Origin: CAVPTL01 sp963794415
GTDB taxonomy: Bacteria; Actinomycetota; Thermoleophilia; Gaiellales; JAICJC01
Assembly: GCA_963794415.1 (NCBI GenBank)
Contig: CAWCDI010000002.1
Span: 186,001-250,000 of the forward strand
Direction of reading: 5' to 3'
DNA: 64,000 bases
The translations under genes were made by a program, and so were the position numbers. Under the pieces are notes generated by a model. It saw only the letters and a program-made list of their open reading frames with translations, was not told the origin of the DNA and ran no database searches. Of this stretch, positions 34,624 to 43,813 are shown one piece after another (position 1 is the stretch's first letter; every line of letters begins with the position of its first letter).

Positions 34624-35925
34624 ATGACCGACGTCATCGTGGCCGGGGGCGGCCTGGCGGGCCTGACCGCCGCCAGGGATCTGATGCTGGGCGGTGCCGA
34701 TGTGGTGTGCCTCGAGGCGCGCGACCGGCCGGGCGGCCGTGCCCACCAGGTCGTGGTGGAGGACGGCCGCACCGTGCAGATGGGCGGCGAGCTGGTCGGT
34801 GAGTTCCATACGGCGTATCGCGGGCTGGCCGGGGAGCTCGGCCTCGAGTTCCGGGGCGGGTTCGTGGACGAGCCGGGCGAATCGACCTGGAACCTCGGGG
34901 AGGGCATCACCGTCGGCGACGACCCGCCGTGGCTGACCGAGGCAGACCTCGCGGATCGCGACCGCGTACGGCAGCAGCTCGCCGCGCTCTCACGCACAGT
35001 TGATCCGGCCGATCCGTGGCGCCACCCCGACGCCGAGCGCCTCGACCGCCTGTCGGTGAACGACTGGCTGCGTGAGATCGACGTGTCGCCGGCGGCGATG
35101 CGCCTCTCCGAGGTTGCCCACTTCGGCGGCGCGACGGGCGCGGGCGAACGGCTCTCGCTGCTTGCGGTGCTGCGCATGGACGCTGCGGCCGGCGCCCTGG
35201 GCACCTACGCATACGAGTCGTGGGAAGGGCTGACCCTCGCCGAGGGCAGCGCATCCCTCCCGCTCGCCCTCGCCGGCCGGCTGGGCGACCGGCTGCGGCT
35301 GGGGGCGGTGGTGACCTCGATCGATGTGGGACGCCGCGTCGCGGTGCAGCTCGCCACCGGCGAGCGGCTCACCGCGGACGCACTCGTCTGCGCGCTGCCG
35401 GTCGGCCCGCTGCGCGAGGTACGCATCACCGGCCTCAGCAACGAGCGGCTCGCCTCGCTTCACCGTGTGCGTCACGCCCTGGCGGCGAAGGCGGCGATCT
35501 CCTATCCCGAGCCGTTCTGGCGCGATCGCGGGCAGAACGGGATGGCCGACGGCGAGGGCCCTCCGGGGCCGACGTGGCCGCAGGCCGAGGGGGTGCTCTC
35601 GGTGATCGTCCCGCCCGAGCGGCTTGCGTTTCACCTGGGCGCGCCGCCCGAGGTGCGGCGGGCGCAGCTGCTCGCCGACCTCGCCCGGCTCTTCGGGCCT
35701 CAGGCGGCCGAGCCTTCGGGCTACGCGACCGTCGAGTGGGCGATCGAGCCCTTCACCAGGGGGTACCTCACCCAGTGGGCTCCGGGGGATCTCACGGCTG
35801 TCGGCCCGCTGCACGGCACCCACGAGCCGCCGTTCTACGTCTGCGGCGCCGACCACTGGGTGGCGGGCTGGATGGAGGGAGCTGTGCGCACCGCGCGGGC
35901 CGCGGCCGCAGCGGTGCTCGGTTAG
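34624..35925 (+). CDS. FAD-dependent amine oxidase/phytoene-desaturase-like protein
   Basis: This is a 433-residue flavoprotein. The Rossmann start is DVIVAGGGLAGLTAARDLML followed by EARDRPGGRAHQV, the typical flavin-containing amine oxidase opening. The C-terminal FAD segment is YVCGADHWVAGWMEGAVRTA. The substrate is unknown. Its end overlaps the convergent monooxygenase by 4 bases. Confidence 0.83.
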   Translation: MTDVIVAGGGLAGLTAARDLMLGGADVVCLEARDRPGGRAHQVVVEDGRTVQMGGELVGEFHTAYRGLAGELGLEFRGGFVDEPGESTWNLGEGITVGDDPPWLTEADLADRDRVRQQLAALSRTVDPADPWRHPDAERLDRLSVNDWLREIDVSPAAMRLSEVAHFGGATGAGERLSLLAVLRMDAAAGALGTYAYESWEGLTLAEGSASLPLALAGRLGDRLRLGAVVTSIDVGRRVAVQLATGERLTADALVCALPVGPLREVRITGLSNERLASLHRVRHALAAKAAISYPEPFWRDRGQNGMADGEGPPGPTWPQAEGVLSVIVPPERLAFHLGAPPEVRRAQLLADLARLFGPQAAEPSGYATVEWAIEPFTRGYLTQWAPGDLTAVGPLHGTHEPPFYVCGADHWVAGWMEGAVRTARAAAAAVLG

Positions 35926-37346
35926 CCCAGCCCGAGCTCTGCGAGCAGGGCGAGATCGCCGGGCTCGACGGGCGCTCGAGGCGACGTGGCCATCTGGCCG
36001 AGGAGGAGCTCCGCTGCGCCGGCCATCGCCCCGGGGCCGTCCAGCCGGTAGCGGGGCGGCAGCATCGGGCCGAGGAGGAGCGCCTCGCGGAGCTCCGGGC
36101 GCGCTTCGAGGTCGGGGGCGACGCCCGAGGCCTCGGAGAAGGCGAGCGCGAGGGCGTCGTGTGAGTCGAGCGCCGGGGGCGGGACGCGGGTGCTCGCGCG
36201 CATCTCGGCTTCCGGAGGGGGATCGACCGCGCCGGCCCAGAGGTTCACGATCCAGCGGGCCTGCAGCTCGAGCAGCGGGAAGTACGGGCCGGCAGTCGGG
36301 TACTGGCCGATCACACCGAGGCCGGGCAGGTCGGGATGGAACGTGCGCAGGTGGAGCCGCAGGTCATGCCCCGTGCAGGCCCAGACCTGCTCGTCGAGGT
36401 AGGGGATGTCCAGCTCGTACCCGGTCGCGCAGACGATCGCATCGACGGTTGCCCGCTCGCCGTCGGTGAACGTCACCGTCCGGCCCGCCGCCGATGCGAG
36501 TGCCGGGCGGCAGTCGATGGCGCCGCTCTGCACCTGGCGGAGGTAGTCCTGCGAGAGCGAGACGCCTGCGCGCAGGATGTCGGGGTCGGGCGCCGGCGCG
36601 CCGAACTCGGCAGGATCGCCGGCGATGCGCACCACGCGCTCGCGGAGGATGCGCCCGAACTCCTCGCGCGGCAGCTCTCGCCGCCGCAGAGCGCCCAGAT
36701 GCGAGTACCACTGCCAGTCCGACGGCACGCCGCGGCACACCTTCTGCAGCACGTACCTCGGCTTGCGGTAGGCGGAGATGACGCCGTTCACGTCGGCGAT
36801 GTCGGATGCGATCTCGTGCCCGCTCACGCCGTTTCCGTAGACCAGCGGCCGCCCCTCCCGAAACGCCGCCGCACCGGGATAGTCGTAGGCGTGCAGCAGC
36901 TCGCCGGTATATCCCGCGAGCCCCGGCGGAACATGCGGCGCGTGGAAGCGCCCCGACGCCACCACCACGGCGTCGAACGGCTCGCCGTCCACCGTCCACC
37001 CGGGCAGCACTGACTGCACCGTGCGCCCGAACTGGATGTGCTCCGTCACGCCGAACGTGTCGGAGTACGCTCGCAGGTAGGCGTGGATCAGCTCCGCATA
37101 TGGGTAGAGCTCGTAGTCGGGCGGAACCGGGAAGTCCGAGAACGCCGTCATCCACCGGCTCGTGTTGGTGCGCATCCCCGGCCACACGCCGCTCACCGGC
37201 GAGGCCGCGTTCCACTGCCCGCCGAGGTCGTCCTGAGCCTCGAACACCGTCACGTCGAAGCCCGCCGCCAGCGCGTGCCTGGCAGCGAGCAGACCTGAAG
37301 GGCCGGCGCCGATCACCGCAACGCGCGAGCCGTCAGCCAGGCGCAT
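35922..37346 (-). CDS. Flavin-containing monooxygenase (FMO/BVMO-like)
   Basis: This is a 474-residue flavoprotein. The FAD site is VAVIGAGPSGLLAARHALA and the second Rossmann site, VYGNGVSGHEIASDIADV, is modified from GxGxxG. FMO-like text is GGQWNAASPVSGVWPGMRTN and a conserved ATGYELDIPYL. The start at 37346 overlaps the DUF899 gene end by 14 bases. The substrate is unknown. Confidence 0.85.
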   Translation of the reverse strand: MRLADGSRVAVIGAGPSGLLAARHALAAGFDVTVFEAQDDLGGQWNAASPVSGVWPGMRTNTSRWMTAFSDFPVPPDYELYPYAELIHAYLRAYSDTFGVTEHIQFGRTVQSVLPGWTVDGEPFDAVVVASGRFHAPHVPPGLAGYTGELLHAYDYPGAAAFREGRPLVYGNGVSGHEIASDIADVNGVISAYRKPRYVLQKVCRGVPSDWQWYSHLGALRRRELPREEFGRILRERVVRIAGDPAEFGAPAPDPDILRAGVSLSQDYLRQVQSGAIDCRPALASAAGRTVTFTDGERATVDAIVCATGYELDIPYLDEQVWACTGHDLRLHLRTFHPDLPGLGVIGQYPTAGPYFPLLELQARWIVNLWAGAVDPPPEAEMRASTRVPPPALDSHDALALAFSEASGVAPDLEARPELREALLLGPMLPPRYRLDGPGAMAGAAELLLGQMATSPRAPVEPGDLALLAELGLG

Positions 37347-38085
37347 CCAGGTCCGGGTACTCGTCTTTGCGCCAGGATCGCGGCTCGGCCGGCCCGGGCT
37401 TCGGGGTGCGCTCCTCAAGGAAGCTGAAGTATGGCGCGACGAACGGGTCGGGTGCCGACACGGTGTAGGTGTGGTAGACCGTGCCGTTCTCGAGGGCGAA
37501 GGCGATCCAGCTCGGGTTCTCGCGCAGGCCGTCCTTCAGGTCGGCCCCGATCTGACCCGCCCACTCCTCGAGCCAGCCGGGCGGTGCGTCGAGGATCCCC
37601 CTCACCTCGGGCCGGGTCAGGGCCTGCTCCTCGGTCAGCGCGAGCCCGAAATCCACCGCGAAGTCGGTGTTGTAGGTCGAGACGTAGGGAAACTCCCAGC
37701 CCATCCGCTGCTTGTAGGCGGTCAGCCGCTCGATCGGGGCGCGGGAGAAGCAGATCAGCGTGATGTCGCTGTGGTTCAGGTGAATGAGCGTGCCGTCGAG
37801 CACGTCGGCCAGGCCGGTGCAGCCCGGGCAGGCACCGAGCGAGTACTCGGGCCCGAACATGATGTTGTACGCCAGCAGCTGGGAGCGGCCGTCGAACAGC
37901 TCGGCGAGCGTCTTCTTCCCCTCGGCCGTGTCGAGCTCGTACTCCTTCTCGACCGGCACCCACGGCAGAGCGCGCCGCTTCGCCTTGACCTCCTCGTTTC
38001 GCTCGGCCTGCTCGGCCTCCAGCTGGGCAAGCTCGTCGCGGGCCGCCTGCCACTCCTCACGGGTTCCGATTGCGTGCTGCGTCAT
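37333..38085 (-). CDS. DUF899 thioredoxin-like protein
   Basis: This is a 250-residue protein of the DUF899 family (thioredoxin-like fold). It has the family features TREEWQAARDELAQLE, LPWVPVEKEYELDT and MFGPEYSLGACPGCTGLAD, with the CPGC redox-like pair. GAGGAGG lies 7 bases before ATG 38085, so I reject the longer upstream start. It is co-transcribed with the monooxygenase. The function is unproven. Confidence 0.87.
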   Translation of the reverse strand: MTQHAIGTREEWQAARDELAQLEAEQAERNEEVKAKRRALPWVPVEKEYELDTAEGKKTLAELFDGRSQLLAYNIMFGPEYSLGACPGCTGLADVLDGTLIHLNHSDITLICFSRAPIERLTAYKQRMGWEFPYVSTYNTDFAVDFGLALTEEQALTRPEVRGILDAPPGWLEEWAGQIGADLKDGLRENPSWIAFALENGTVYHTYTVSAPDPFVAPYFSFLEERTPKPGPAEPRSWRKDEYPDLDAPG

Positions 38086-38187
38086 CGAACGCCTCCTCGT
38101 TTCAGACTCCAGCGGCCCGATACCCCGATCTCCTCCTGGAGTATCCACGTGGGTGTAGGGCGCGAGCGATCTGGGAACCGGCCAGGC

Positions 38188-38928
38188 ATGACTGCGGTAT
38201 CGGAGCGACTCACGACTCGCACGACGCTGATCCTGCTGGCCGGGGCGCTGGTGGCGTGGGTGGTCACGATCGAGCGCATGCGCGGGATGGACGAGGGGCC
38301 GGGCACCGATCTCGGCGGGCTGGGCTGGTATCTCGGCATCTGGGTCACCATGACCGCGGCGATGATGCTGCCCACGGCCGCCCCGGCGGCGCGCGGCGTG
38401 GCGCGACGGGCCACGTACGTGCCGACGCTGATCTTCATGGCGATGTACCTGCTGGTGTGGAGCGCCTACGGCGCGGCGGCGTACTGCGTGTACGAGCTGA
38501 TCGCCTCGCTCGACATCGCGCAGCTCTCATGGGATCAGTCCGGGCCGTATGCCGCGGGTGCCGTGATCGTTGCCGCGGGCCTCTACGAGCTGACGCCGCT
38601 CAAGCTGGCATGCCTCCGGCGCTGCCACGCGGCGCAGAGCGGAGGTGCGGTGCGAAGCGGCTTTGCCCACGGCATCGACTGCGTCGGCTGCTCCGGCGGG
38701 CTGATGGCGGTGCTGTTCGTGCTGGGGGCGATGAGCCTCTGGTGGATGGCTGTCGTGACCATCGTGATCCTCGCCGAGAAGGTGCTGGCCGCCGGCCCGC
38801 GGCTGGTACCCATCGTCGCTTTAGCGCTGGTGGTGCTCGGCCTCTGGGTCGCCGTCTCTCCGGGCACGGTGCCCGGGCTGACCGACCCCAGTGGCGCTCC
38901 ATCCATGCAGATGGATATGGGCGAGTGA
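38188..38928 (+). CDS. DUF2182 integral membrane protein
   Basis: This is a 246-residue membrane protein with about seven helices. The family marks are LGIWVTMTAAMMLPTAAPAA, LYELTPLKLACLRRCHA and FAHGIDCVGCSGGLMAVLFV. Paired Cys and the Met-rich end (SMQMDMGE) fit the 'predicted metal-binding' description of the family. It is divergent from DUF899. Confidence 0.82.
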   Translation: MTAVSERLTTRTTLILLAGALVAWVVTIERMRGMDEGPGTDLGGLGWYLGIWVTMTAAMMLPTAAPAARGVARRATYVPTLIFMAMYLLVWSAYGAAAYCVYELIASLDIAQLSWDQSGPYAAGAVIVAAGLYELTPLKLACLRRCHAAQSGGAVRSGFAHGIDCVGCSGGLMAVLFVLGAMSLWWMAVVTIVILAEKVLAAGPRLVPIVALALVVLGLWVAVSPGTVPGLTDPSGAPSMQMDMGE

Positions 38929-38932
38929 CGCC

Positions 38933-39541
38933 TCAGGCGGCGGGCCGCCGGTAGCGGATGTGCGTGGCGAGCGGCGAGTGGAGCACCTCGACCGGCTCGT
39001 ACTCGAAGGAGTCGATCCCGTCGAACAGCCGCTCACCGGATCCGAGCAGGACGGGGGTCACGTCGAGCGTGAGCTCATCGATCACGCCGGCGGCGAGCGC
39101 CTGGCGGACGGTTGATGCGCCGCCGGCGATGTCGATGCCGCCCTCACCGGCCGCGGCCGATGCCTGGGCGTAGGCGTCGTCGAAGCCACCTGTGACGAAG
39201 TGGAAGCTCGTGCCGCCCTCCATCTCGACGGGCTCGCGGGCGTGGTGGGTGAGGACGAAGACCGGCGCGTGGTACGGCGGCTCGGCGCCCCACCATCCAT
39301 CCCAGTCGCCTTCCCACTCCCCGCGGATCGGCCCGAACATGTTGCGGCCCATGATGTAGGCACCGCGCGGCCGCATGAGCCAGCTCACCGCCGTGGCATC
39401 GGCGTCGTTGGCGCGCTCGTCGCCGAGGTGCCATGCGTGGACACCCAGGCCGCCCTTCCCCAGCGGATTCTCCAGGCTCTGATCCGGCCCGGCGACGAAG
39501 CCGTCGAGCGAGATCGACATGTGGCAGGTGGTGTCGGGCAT
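38933..39541 (-). CDS. Dihydrofolate reductase-like (RibD C-terminal) protein
   Basis: This is a 202-residue protein of the stand-alone RibD_C/DHFR-like group. It has HMSISLDGFVAGPDQSLENP, YIMGRNMFGPIRG, HHAREPVEMEGGTSFHFV and the NADPH-site text DIAGGASTVRQALAAGVIDE. The true substrate is unknown; it is not the essential DHFR. It converges on DUF2182 with 4 bases between the stops. Confidence 0.87.
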   Translation of the reverse strand: MPDTTCHMSISLDGFVAGPDQSLENPLGKGGLGVHAWHLGDERANDADATAVSWLMRPRGAYIMGRNMFGPIRGEWEGDWDGWWGAEPPYHAPVFVLTHHAREPVEMEGGTSFHFVTGGFDDAYAQASAAAGEGGIDIAGGASTVRQALAAGVIDELTLDVTPVLLGSGERLFDGIDSFEYEPVEVLHSPLATHIRYRRPAA

Positions 39542-39662
39542 CAGGATCCTCCAGGTCGGGCGGTTCTCCGGCACCGTACCGCACGACATGCGCTCTCACG
39601 CTCTCAGCTCTCTCTCAGCTCTCGCCAAGACCGGGCTGAGGTTCGGCCGTGATCATGACGGC

Positions 39663-39956
39663 ATGCAAAGAACCGGCTCCAACCGCCCTACGCGCGCTCA
39701 GCTCAAGCGACGCCTCGGCCTCGCGAAACGCGGCGTGATCGTGCTGGCGGTGGGCTCGTTCGCGTCGATCGGCGTGCTCGCGGCCGGCAAAAGCTCGGCC
39801 GCGGCTACCGCATCCCACTCGAAGAACACGCAGACGGAGCAGTCCCAATCGGATTCCCAGGACTACTTCGGCTGGGGTCAGTCCAACGACAGCGGCGGCG
39901 GCTCACTGGGGAGCGGTTCCGGCTCCAGTCCCTCCGCGGGGACGGGCGCATCGTGA
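39663..39956 (+). CDS. Small membrane-anchored Gly/Ser-rich protein of the ApbE operon
   Basis: This is a 97-residue protein with a basic N-terminus, one helix (GVIVLAVGSFASIGVLAAG) and a secreted Ser/Gly/Gln-rich tail (ending SGSSPSAGTGAS). I see no FMN-attachment motif (D/NxxSGAT), so it is not an obvious ApbE substrate. Its stop overlaps the ApbE start (GTGA), so it belongs to the same operon. The function is unknown. Confidence 0.7.
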   Translation: MQRTGSNRPTRAQLKRRLGLAKRGVIVLAVGSFASIGVLAAGKSSAAATASHSKNTQTEQSQSDSQDYFGWGQSNDSGGGSLGSGSGSSPSAGTGAS

Positions 39957-40876
39957 CGTGGCAGCAGCTTCCCGGTAGCGTGACTGCCACCTTCGCCGCG
40001 ATGGGCACGGAGGTCGCGGTGATCCTGCCGTCCGCCGATGCCGCGCGAGCGGATGACGTGCGTGACCTCTTCGCAGAGTGGGAGGCGGCCCTCAGCCGGT
40101 TTCGCCCAGCGAGCGATCTGAGCCGGCTCAACGCCCGCAGCGGCTCCCCGGTGGCGACCCGGGAACCGCTGACCGGCGTGCTGCGCCAGGCTCTGCGGGC
40201 TGCGGCCGCCACCAGCGGCATCTTCGATCCCACCCTCGGATCCGACCTCAGCGACGTGGGCTACGCGCGGACATTCTCGTCGCTTCGTGGCGAGATCGAT
40301 GTGCAGCCTCCCAGGCCGCGCCGGGCGACCTGGCGAGATGTCCGCATCGGCCCGCTCGGCGTGATGATCATCCCCCGCGGTCTCTGCGTCGACCTCGGCG
40401 GTATCGCCAAGGGAATGGCAGTCGACGCGGCGCTGGCACGCCTGCTCGAACTCGGCGTGGAGTCCGCGCTGGTCTCGGCCGGCGGGGACCTCGCGGTGAC
40501 GGGGTCGCCGCCGGAGCGCAGCACCTGGCCGATCACGGTGCCCGCAGCCGGCGGCGAGACGGTCGTGACGCTGAGTCACGGAGCGCTCGCCACGTCGAGC
40601 ACCGAGAAGCGGCGATGGCAGACCGCGGCGGGGCCGATGCACCACCTGCTCGACCCGCGTACCCGCCGGCCGGCCGACACGGATCTCGTGCGAGTCTCGG
40701 TGCATGCGCAGAGCTGTGAAACCGCCGAGGTGGCGGCGAAGACCGCGCTGATCCTGGGATCCGCCGCGGGCGCCCGGTTCCTGGAACAGCATCGGCTGTC
40801 GGGACTCCTGACGACTTCCGACGCGTCAGTGCCAGTCGGGGCGTGGCCGGCGCCCGACATGCGAGCGGCCGCATGA
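39953..40876 (+). CDS. apbE: ApbE-like FAD:protein FMN transferase
   Basis: This is a 307-residue protein. Family motifs are MGTEVAVIL, FDPTLGSDL, the metal/FAD site VDLGGIAKGMAVDAAL, ALVSAGGDLAV and HHLLDPRTRRPAD. ApbE attaches FMN to Thr in target proteins of extracytoplasmic electron-transfer chains. It has no lipobox or clear signal peptide, so it may act in the cytoplasm or be exported by another route. It is coupled by 4-base overlaps to the small protein before and the heme-b protein after. Confidence 0.9.
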   Translation: MTWQQLPGSVTATFAAMGTEVAVILPSADAARADDVRDLFAEWEAALSRFRPASDLSRLNARSGSPVATREPLTGVLRQALRAAAATSGIFDPTLGSDLSDVGYARTFSSLRGEIDVQPPRPRRATWRDVRIGPLGVMIIPRGLCVDLGGIAKGMAVDAALARLLELGVESALVSAGGDLAVTGSPPERSTWPITVPAAGGETVVTLSHGALATSSTEKRRWQTAAGPMHHLLDPRTRRPADTDLVRVSVHAQSCETAEVAAKTALILGSAAGARFLEQHRLSGLLTTSDASVPVGAWPAPDMRAAA

Positions 40877-41442
40877 GCGCCTCGCACCTGGCCTGGTACA
40901 GCGTGCGTGCCAGCGGCTATACGGCGCTTCTCCTGCTGACACTCTCGATGGTCTCCGGCATCCTGATGAGCCTCAAGGTTCGCTCGGCCTGGTGGCCGCG
41001 CGCCCTCACCAACGAGCTCCACGCGTTCCTCTCGCTGGTCTCGCTGGTGTTCATCGGCATCCACGTGGTGACGACGATCCTCGACCCCTACGCGGCCTTC
41101 GGGCTTGCCGGAGCGCTCGTGCCCTTCGCGACGGGGTATCAGACGCTGGGCATGGCGACGGGCATCGTCGCCACGTATCTGATGCTCGCGGTCTGGATCT
41201 CCTCACAGCTTCAGTCACGGATCGGCTGGCGGACATGGCGGGCGCTGCACTACTCGGTGTTCGCCGTGTACGTGCTCTCAGTCGTGCACACGCTGATGGC
41301 CGGCGAGGACGGTTCCACCACCTGGGGAGTGTGGATGACGGTTGTGAGCGTTGTAATCGTGTGCGGCATGACGGCGGTGCGGGTGTTCGGTTGGGGCAGG
41401 CCCGCCCGCACCGCTGCCGCGGGCGCGCTCCGGGAGGGCTAA
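40873..41442 (+). CDS. Heme-b membrane protein, ferric-reductase-like transmembrane domain
   Basis: This is a 189-residue protein with about five helices. Two helices carry paired His: HAFLSLVSLVFIGIH and HYSVFAVYVLSVVH, suitable for two b hemes. This matches the ferric reductase-like transmembrane component (YedZ/MsrQ/FRD type). With ApbE it suggests a small transmembrane electron-transfer module. The flavoprotein partner is not in the window. Confidence 0.8.
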   Translation: MSASHLAWYSVRASGYTALLLLTLSMVSGILMSLKVRSAWWPRALTNELHAFLSLVSLVFIGIHVVTTILDPYAAFGLAGALVPFATGYQTLGMATGIVATYLMLAVWISSQLQSRIGWRTWRALHYSVFAVYVLSVVHTLMAGEDGSTTWGVWMTVVSVVIVCGMTAVRVFGWGRPARTAAAGALREG

Positions 41443-41456
41443 CGCACGCTAAGCGG

Positions 41457-41735
41457 TCAGGAACCGCGCTTGGTGATACGTCTGTCCTCGGCGTCGAACG
41501 GCTTGGACGATGTGAAGTGGTCGTTGGGCACCAGGGGCGGCGTGGGAGGTGGGTCATGCGTGAGGCCGTAGACGGCGGCCGCGAGCATCACCAGCGCGAT
41601 AATCACCAAGCCCGCGACGACGTAATAGAGCCCGCGGTCAAAGGCAATCCACCCAAGCACGACGTACGGTATGAGCATGGGCAGCGCGATGACGAACAAC
41701 CAGCGCTCGCCCTGCCGTCCGGGATCGTTCTTCAT
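41457..41735 (-). CDS. Small two-helix membrane protein, unknown
   Basis: This is a 92-residue protein with two helices (WLFVIALPMLIPYVVLGWIA, YYVVAGLVIIALVMLAAAVY) and a charged C-terminal tail with PPPTPPL. I do not recognise it. It converges on the heme-b gene and is followed upstream by tRNA-Lys on the same strand. Confidence 0.6.
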   Translation of the reverse strand: MKNDPGRQGERWLFVIALPMLIPYVVLGWIAFDRGLYYVVAGLVIIALVMLAAAVYGLTHDPPPTPPLVPNDHFTSSKPFDAEDRRITKRGS

Positions 41736-41881
41736 CGTTGGCGAGCCCTAAGGGCCGACACGGGCCCCGACGAGAACCGTGAACGCGAGTTGGCCTCCAT
41801 TGGCACAACCGTACACCGGGGCATGGGAACCGAACCGGCACGCGCTTGCTGATCCTCCTGCTCCAGGACGGCGAGGTCGGA

Positions 41882-41954
41882 TGGGCCGTGTAGGGATCGA
41901 ACCTACGACCTTGGGATTAAAAGTCCCCTGCTCTACCAACTGAGCTAACGGCCC
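41882..41954 (-). tRNA. tRNA-Lys (TTT)
   Basis: A 73-base cloverleaf is present on the minus strand. The acceptor stem is GGGCCGT/ACGGCCC with discriminator A, the D arm is TTAGCTCAGTTGGTAGAGCA, the anticodon loop is CTTTTAA (anticodon TTT) and the T arm has GGTTCGATCC. CCA is not encoded. Confidence 0.95.
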
Positions 41955-42024
41955 CTCGGACAATCCTAGATGGGTCGTCTGCGACCCGCTTTCGCCACGG
42001 CGGCGATGGGCGTACAGTGGGCGC

Positions 42025-42240
42025 ATGGATTCCCTTCGACGACGCCCTGTGGCGATGGTGGGCGTCCTGCTCGCGATCGCGTGGATCGTGATCGTCGCGT
42101 ACGAGACGCTCTTCGTCGAACCGAGGATCGGCTGGTACGGCGACATCGCCCAGGTGATCTCCGAGTCCGTATCGGGCGTGATCGCACTCGCGGCCCTCGT
42201 ATGGCTGATCGAGCGCAGCCGGATCCTGGAGCGATCGTGA
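42025..42240 (+). CDS. Small two-helix membrane protein, tandem copy 1
   Basis: This is a 71-residue protein (VAMVGVLLAIAWIVIVAYET ... GWYGDIAQVISESVSGVIAL ... VWLIERSR). It is homologous along its length to the next gene (GWY.D...V...SG.I.L.A.VWL). Its stop overlaps the next start by 4 bases (GTGA). The pair looks like a recent tandem duplication forming a two-subunit membrane unit. The function is unknown. Confidence 0.65.
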   Translation: MDSLRRRPVAMVGVLLAIAWIVIVAYETLFVEPRIGWYGDIAQVISESVSGVIALAALVWLIERSRILERS

Positions 42241-42479
42241 GCTCGAGCTACGACCGGACGGTCAGGTTTGCCAGGGAGCGCGGCGGGCGCAGACCGGCGG
42301 CAGCCATTGCACTCGCCCTGGCGGTGCTCTGGATGATCGCGACGCTCTACGAGGTGGTCGCCCACGAGCACCTCGGCTGGTACCGGGACGCCAGCGAGTT
42401 CGTCTCCCTCTCAGCCAGCGGCATCATTTTCCTCACCGCAATCGTTTGGCTGTACGAGGCCGCCACCAGCCGCGACTGA
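42237..42479 (+). CDS. Small two-helix membrane protein, tandem copy 2
   Basis: This is an 80-residue protein with a GTG start (AAAIALALAVLWMIATLYEV ... LGWYRDASEFVSLSASGIIF ... IVWLYEAATSRD). It is a paralogue of copy 1 and translationally coupled to it. The function is unknown. Confidence 0.65.
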   Translation: MSSSYDRTVRFARERGGRRPAAAIALALAVLWMIATLYEVVAHEHLGWYRDASEFVSLSASGIIFLTAIVWLYEAATSRD

Positions 42480-42544
42480 AGGTGGTAGGTTGGTCGGTGC
42501 GGTCGCCGGCACGGGCAGCCGCGAAATCCACCACGGAGCATCCC

Positions 42545-43549
42545 ATGACCCGAGTCAACCGGGAGGGCGAGCCGAGCTACGCCGGCATCGCAACGTTCTC
42601 GAAGCTGGCGCTCGCACTCACGCCGGCCGAACTCGACGGCGTCGACGTCGCCATCGTCGGAGCGCCGTTCGACGAGGCCGTCTCCAACCGGCCCGGCACC
42701 CGCTACGGGCCGCGCGCGATCCGCAATGCCGACGACTCCGAGGGCGTGCCGCCAACCCGGCCTCACATGCTGCTGGGCATCGATCCCTTCGCCGAGCTGA
42801 ACGTGGTGGACTACGGCGATGCCGAGACCACGCCGGGCGACACGGCGAAGAGCCACGAGGCGGTCAAGCAGCTGGTTGGCGAGATCTGCGCGGCGGGCGC
42901 GATTCCCGTGATCCTCGGCGGCGACCACTCGGTCGCGCTCCCCGACATGACCGCCGTGGCTGAGCACTATGGCCTCGGGACCGTGGGGGTCATCCACTTC
43001 GACGCCCACGCCGACACGGCCGCGGCCCTCCAGGGCGTCACGCTCTCGCACGGCTCGCCGATGCGCCTGGTGGTCGACCGGGGCGCGATCCGCGGCGATC
43101 AGTTCATCCAGGTGGGGCTGCGCGGCTGGTGGCCCGAGGAGGAGGAGTTCACGTGGATGCGCGAGAGCGGATTTCGCTGGTACACGATGTACGAGCTGGA
43201 CGAGCGCGGCTTCATCCCCTGCCTCAACGAGGTGATCGCCGCCGCGCGTGAGTGGGATCACGTGTTCCTCTCGGTCGACATCGACTCGCTCGACCCCGCC
43301 TACGCCCCCGGCACCGGCACGCCCGAGATCGGCGGGCTCACCACCCGCGAGCTCGGCACCGCGATCCGCCGGATCACCGCAGAGCTCCCCGTCGTTGGCT
43401 TCGAGCTGGTCGAGGTCTCGCCTGCCTACGACGTGAACGGCATCACCGCGGTGAACGCCCACCGGCTGGTGCTCGAGGCACTCTCCGGCCTGGCACTGCA
43501 TCACAGCGGCAAGGCCCCGAACCCGCAGCTCGACTCCAGATCAGCATGA
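42545..43549 (+). CDS. Agmatinase/ureohydrolase family protein (SpeB-like)
   Basis: This is a 334-residue arginase-superfamily enzyme. Manganese ligands lie in GGDHS, HFDAHAD and VDIDSLDPAYAPGTGTPE. It resembles agmatinase and guanidinobutyrase rather than arginase; the exact substrate (agmatine or another guanidino compound) is unsure. I chose ATG 42545 as the start of the homologous region (MTRVNREGEPSYAGIATF). It probably acts in polyamine or guanidine metabolism. Confidence 0.87.
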   Translation: MTRVNREGEPSYAGIATFSKLALALTPAELDGVDVAIVGAPFDEAVSNRPGTRYGPRAIRNADDSEGVPPTRPHMLLGIDPFAELNVVDYGDAETTPGDTAKSHEAVKQLVGEICAAGAIPVILGGDHSVALPDMTAVAEHYGLGTVGVIHFDAHADTAAALQGVTLSHGSPMRLVVDRGAIRGDQFIQVGLRGWWPEEEEFTWMRESGFRWYTMYELDERGFIPCLNEVIAAAREWDHVFLSVDIDSLDPAYAPGTGTPEIGGLTTRELGTAIRRITAELPVVGFELVEVSPAYDVNGITAVNAHRLVLEALSGLALHHSGKAPNPQLDSRSA

Positions 43550-43598
43550 AATTTTCACACCCTGGGAACCATTCCGTCCGCCCCGTCGTATTAGATAT

Positions 43599-43793
43599 GT
43601 GACTCCCTTGACCACGCACACAGACATCGTCACGCGCTTCCCCCTGGCCCCCGAGGTCGTGTGGCAGCGCTACCTCGAGGTCACGCAAAACCTCGCCGGC
43701 GATGAGTACGAGCAGGTCGAGTCACAAGCCTGGGAACAGCTGCAGGAAGCGCTGGGCAACCTCGAATCGCCCGCGTCGCTCTCCGTCGACTGA
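43599..43793 (+). CDS. Small acidic protein of unknown function
   Basis: This is a 64-residue ORF with a GTG start (TPLTTHTDIVTRFPLAPEVV ... GDEYEQVESQAWEQLQEALG). It is probably helical. I do not recognise it. A TTG at 43608 is an alternative start. It lies between agmatinase and tRNA-Glu. Confidence 0.45.
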   Translation: MTPLTTHTDIVTRFPLAPEVVWQRYLEVTQNLAGDEYEQVESQAWEQLQEALGNLESPASLSVD

Positions 43794-43813
43794 CGGGTAT
43801 CCTGCTCTCGCCT

